Below the pieces are notes generated by a model. It made no database searches and was not told the origin of the DNA. It saw only the letters and a program-made list of their open reading frames with translations. The position numbers and the translations under genes are program-made. From Nitrospiraceae bacterium (GTDB taxonomy: Bacteria > Nitrospirota > Thermodesulfovibrionia > Thermodesulfovibrionales > UBA9159), in the NCBI GenBank assembly GCA_003453735.1, contig DMNE01000311.1, forward strand, positions 1 to 5,335: DNA of 5,335 bases, given 5' to 3'. Shown one piece after another: positions 4,904 through 5,335 of the stretch (within the stretch, counting starts at the first letter, position 1; each line of letters opens with the position of its first letter).

Positions 4904-5335
4904 ATGAAAGTCAGGGAACTCTTGGCCACGAAAGGCATAGAGATTGTAGCTCTCGGGTCGGACAAGACTGTTCATGATGCGATCCGGGCAATGGTTGACA
5001 GGAAGATCGGTGCCGTGCTCGTTTCCATGGACGGCGAGACGGTCGGGATCTTCACCGAGCGGGATGTCCTAAGATGTCATCTTACCATGACCGGCAAGAC
5101 CTTCAATCAGATTTCCCTGGGAGAGGTCATGACGAGAGAACTCATCGTGGCGGAACTGGATGATGATGTCTCGGCAATCATGAGCATCATGATCGATAAG
5201 TCCATCAGGCACTTTCCAGTGACTGACAGCAAGCGGATCATCGGCATGCTCTCAATCCGAGATATCGTGAAATCCCAGGTGACGGAGCTTGAGGCGAAAA
5301 TTCATTACATGAAAGACTACGTCTCGGGGATCCAC
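4904..5335 (+). CDS. CBS-pair domain protein (3' end outside window)
   Basis: The frame is open to the window edge, giving 144 residues. Two CBS motifs are plain. CBS1 spans about residues 1-60 (MKVRELL, then TVHDAIRAMVDRKIGAVLV and VGIFTERDVLR). CBS2 spans about 72-130 (LGEVMTREL, then SAIMSIMIDKSIRHFPV and IIGMLSIRDIV). The pair forms a Bateman module that binds adenine nucleotides such as AMP, ATP or SAM and usually acts as an energy or ligand sensor. After CBS2 comes a helical tail, SQVTELEAKIHYMKDYVSG, typical of stand-alone CBS proteins of about 145-155 residues, so only a few residues are probably missing. A longer fusion protein cannot be excluded. The start is firm: GGAGG at 4893-4897 lies 6 nt before ATG. 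The gene has its own promoter, and its target is unknown. Confidence 0.92.
   Translation, partial: MKVRELLATKGIEIVALGSDKTVHDAIRAMVDRKIGAVLVSMDGETVGIFTERDVLRCHLTMTGKTFNQISLGEVMTRELIVAELDDDVSAIMSIMIDKSIRHFPVTDSKRIIGMLSIRDIVKSQVTELEAKIHYMKDYVSGIH

Overview
The window looks like an ordinary chromosomal stretch from an anaerobic or microaerophilic bacterium. The main clues are a menaquinone enzyme of the futalosine route (MqnD), a small Desulfovibrio-type 4Fe-4S ferredoxin, a class IV (archaeal-type) inositol monophosphatase/FBPase and a stand-alone two-CBS-domain protein. Together these fit Nitrospirota or the former Deltaproteobacteria. This placement is inferred from gene content only; no rRNA or marker gene is present. 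I see no transposase, integrase, phage gene, CRISPR array, tRNA or rRNA.

Layout. Positions 1-426 (+) hold the 3' part of an SGNH/GDSL hydrolase cut by the window edge. After a 166-bp gap with an inverted repeat comes mqnD (593-1420, +). A 172-bp gap then carries a tandem 9-bp repeat and a good promoter, followed by the ferredoxin gene (1593-1775, +) and a strong intrinsic terminator (about 1789-1827). Two genes follow on the minus strand: a YrfG-like HAD nucleotidase (1909-2613), with the inositol monophosphatase family gene (2723-3511) upstream of it. The ferredoxin and yrfG converge. The phosphatase gene diverges from a membrane-anchored NTF2-like protein gene (3739-4188, +). The window ends with the almost complete gene of a CBS-pair protein (4904 onward, +), which has its own promoter and an untranslated leader of about 70 nt.

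The genes do not form one obvious pathway. The two minus-strand genes are both small-molecule phosphatases (nucleoside monophosphates; inositol phosphate or fructose bisphosphate) and may be co-transcribed across 109 bp. MqnD supplies the menaquinone branch of anaerobic respiration. The ferredoxin is a low-potential electron carrier of unknown partner.

The least explained part is the 715 bp between 4189 and 4903. It contains an open frame with a transmembrane-like segment that continues in frame after the NTF2-like stop codon, an in-frame 21-nt imperfect tandem repeat, a 28-codon hydrophobic small ORF, a strong 11-bp hairpin and smaller inverted repeats. None amounts to a demonstrated new system, but this is where a small membrane protein, a decayed gene or a structured RNA could be hiding.
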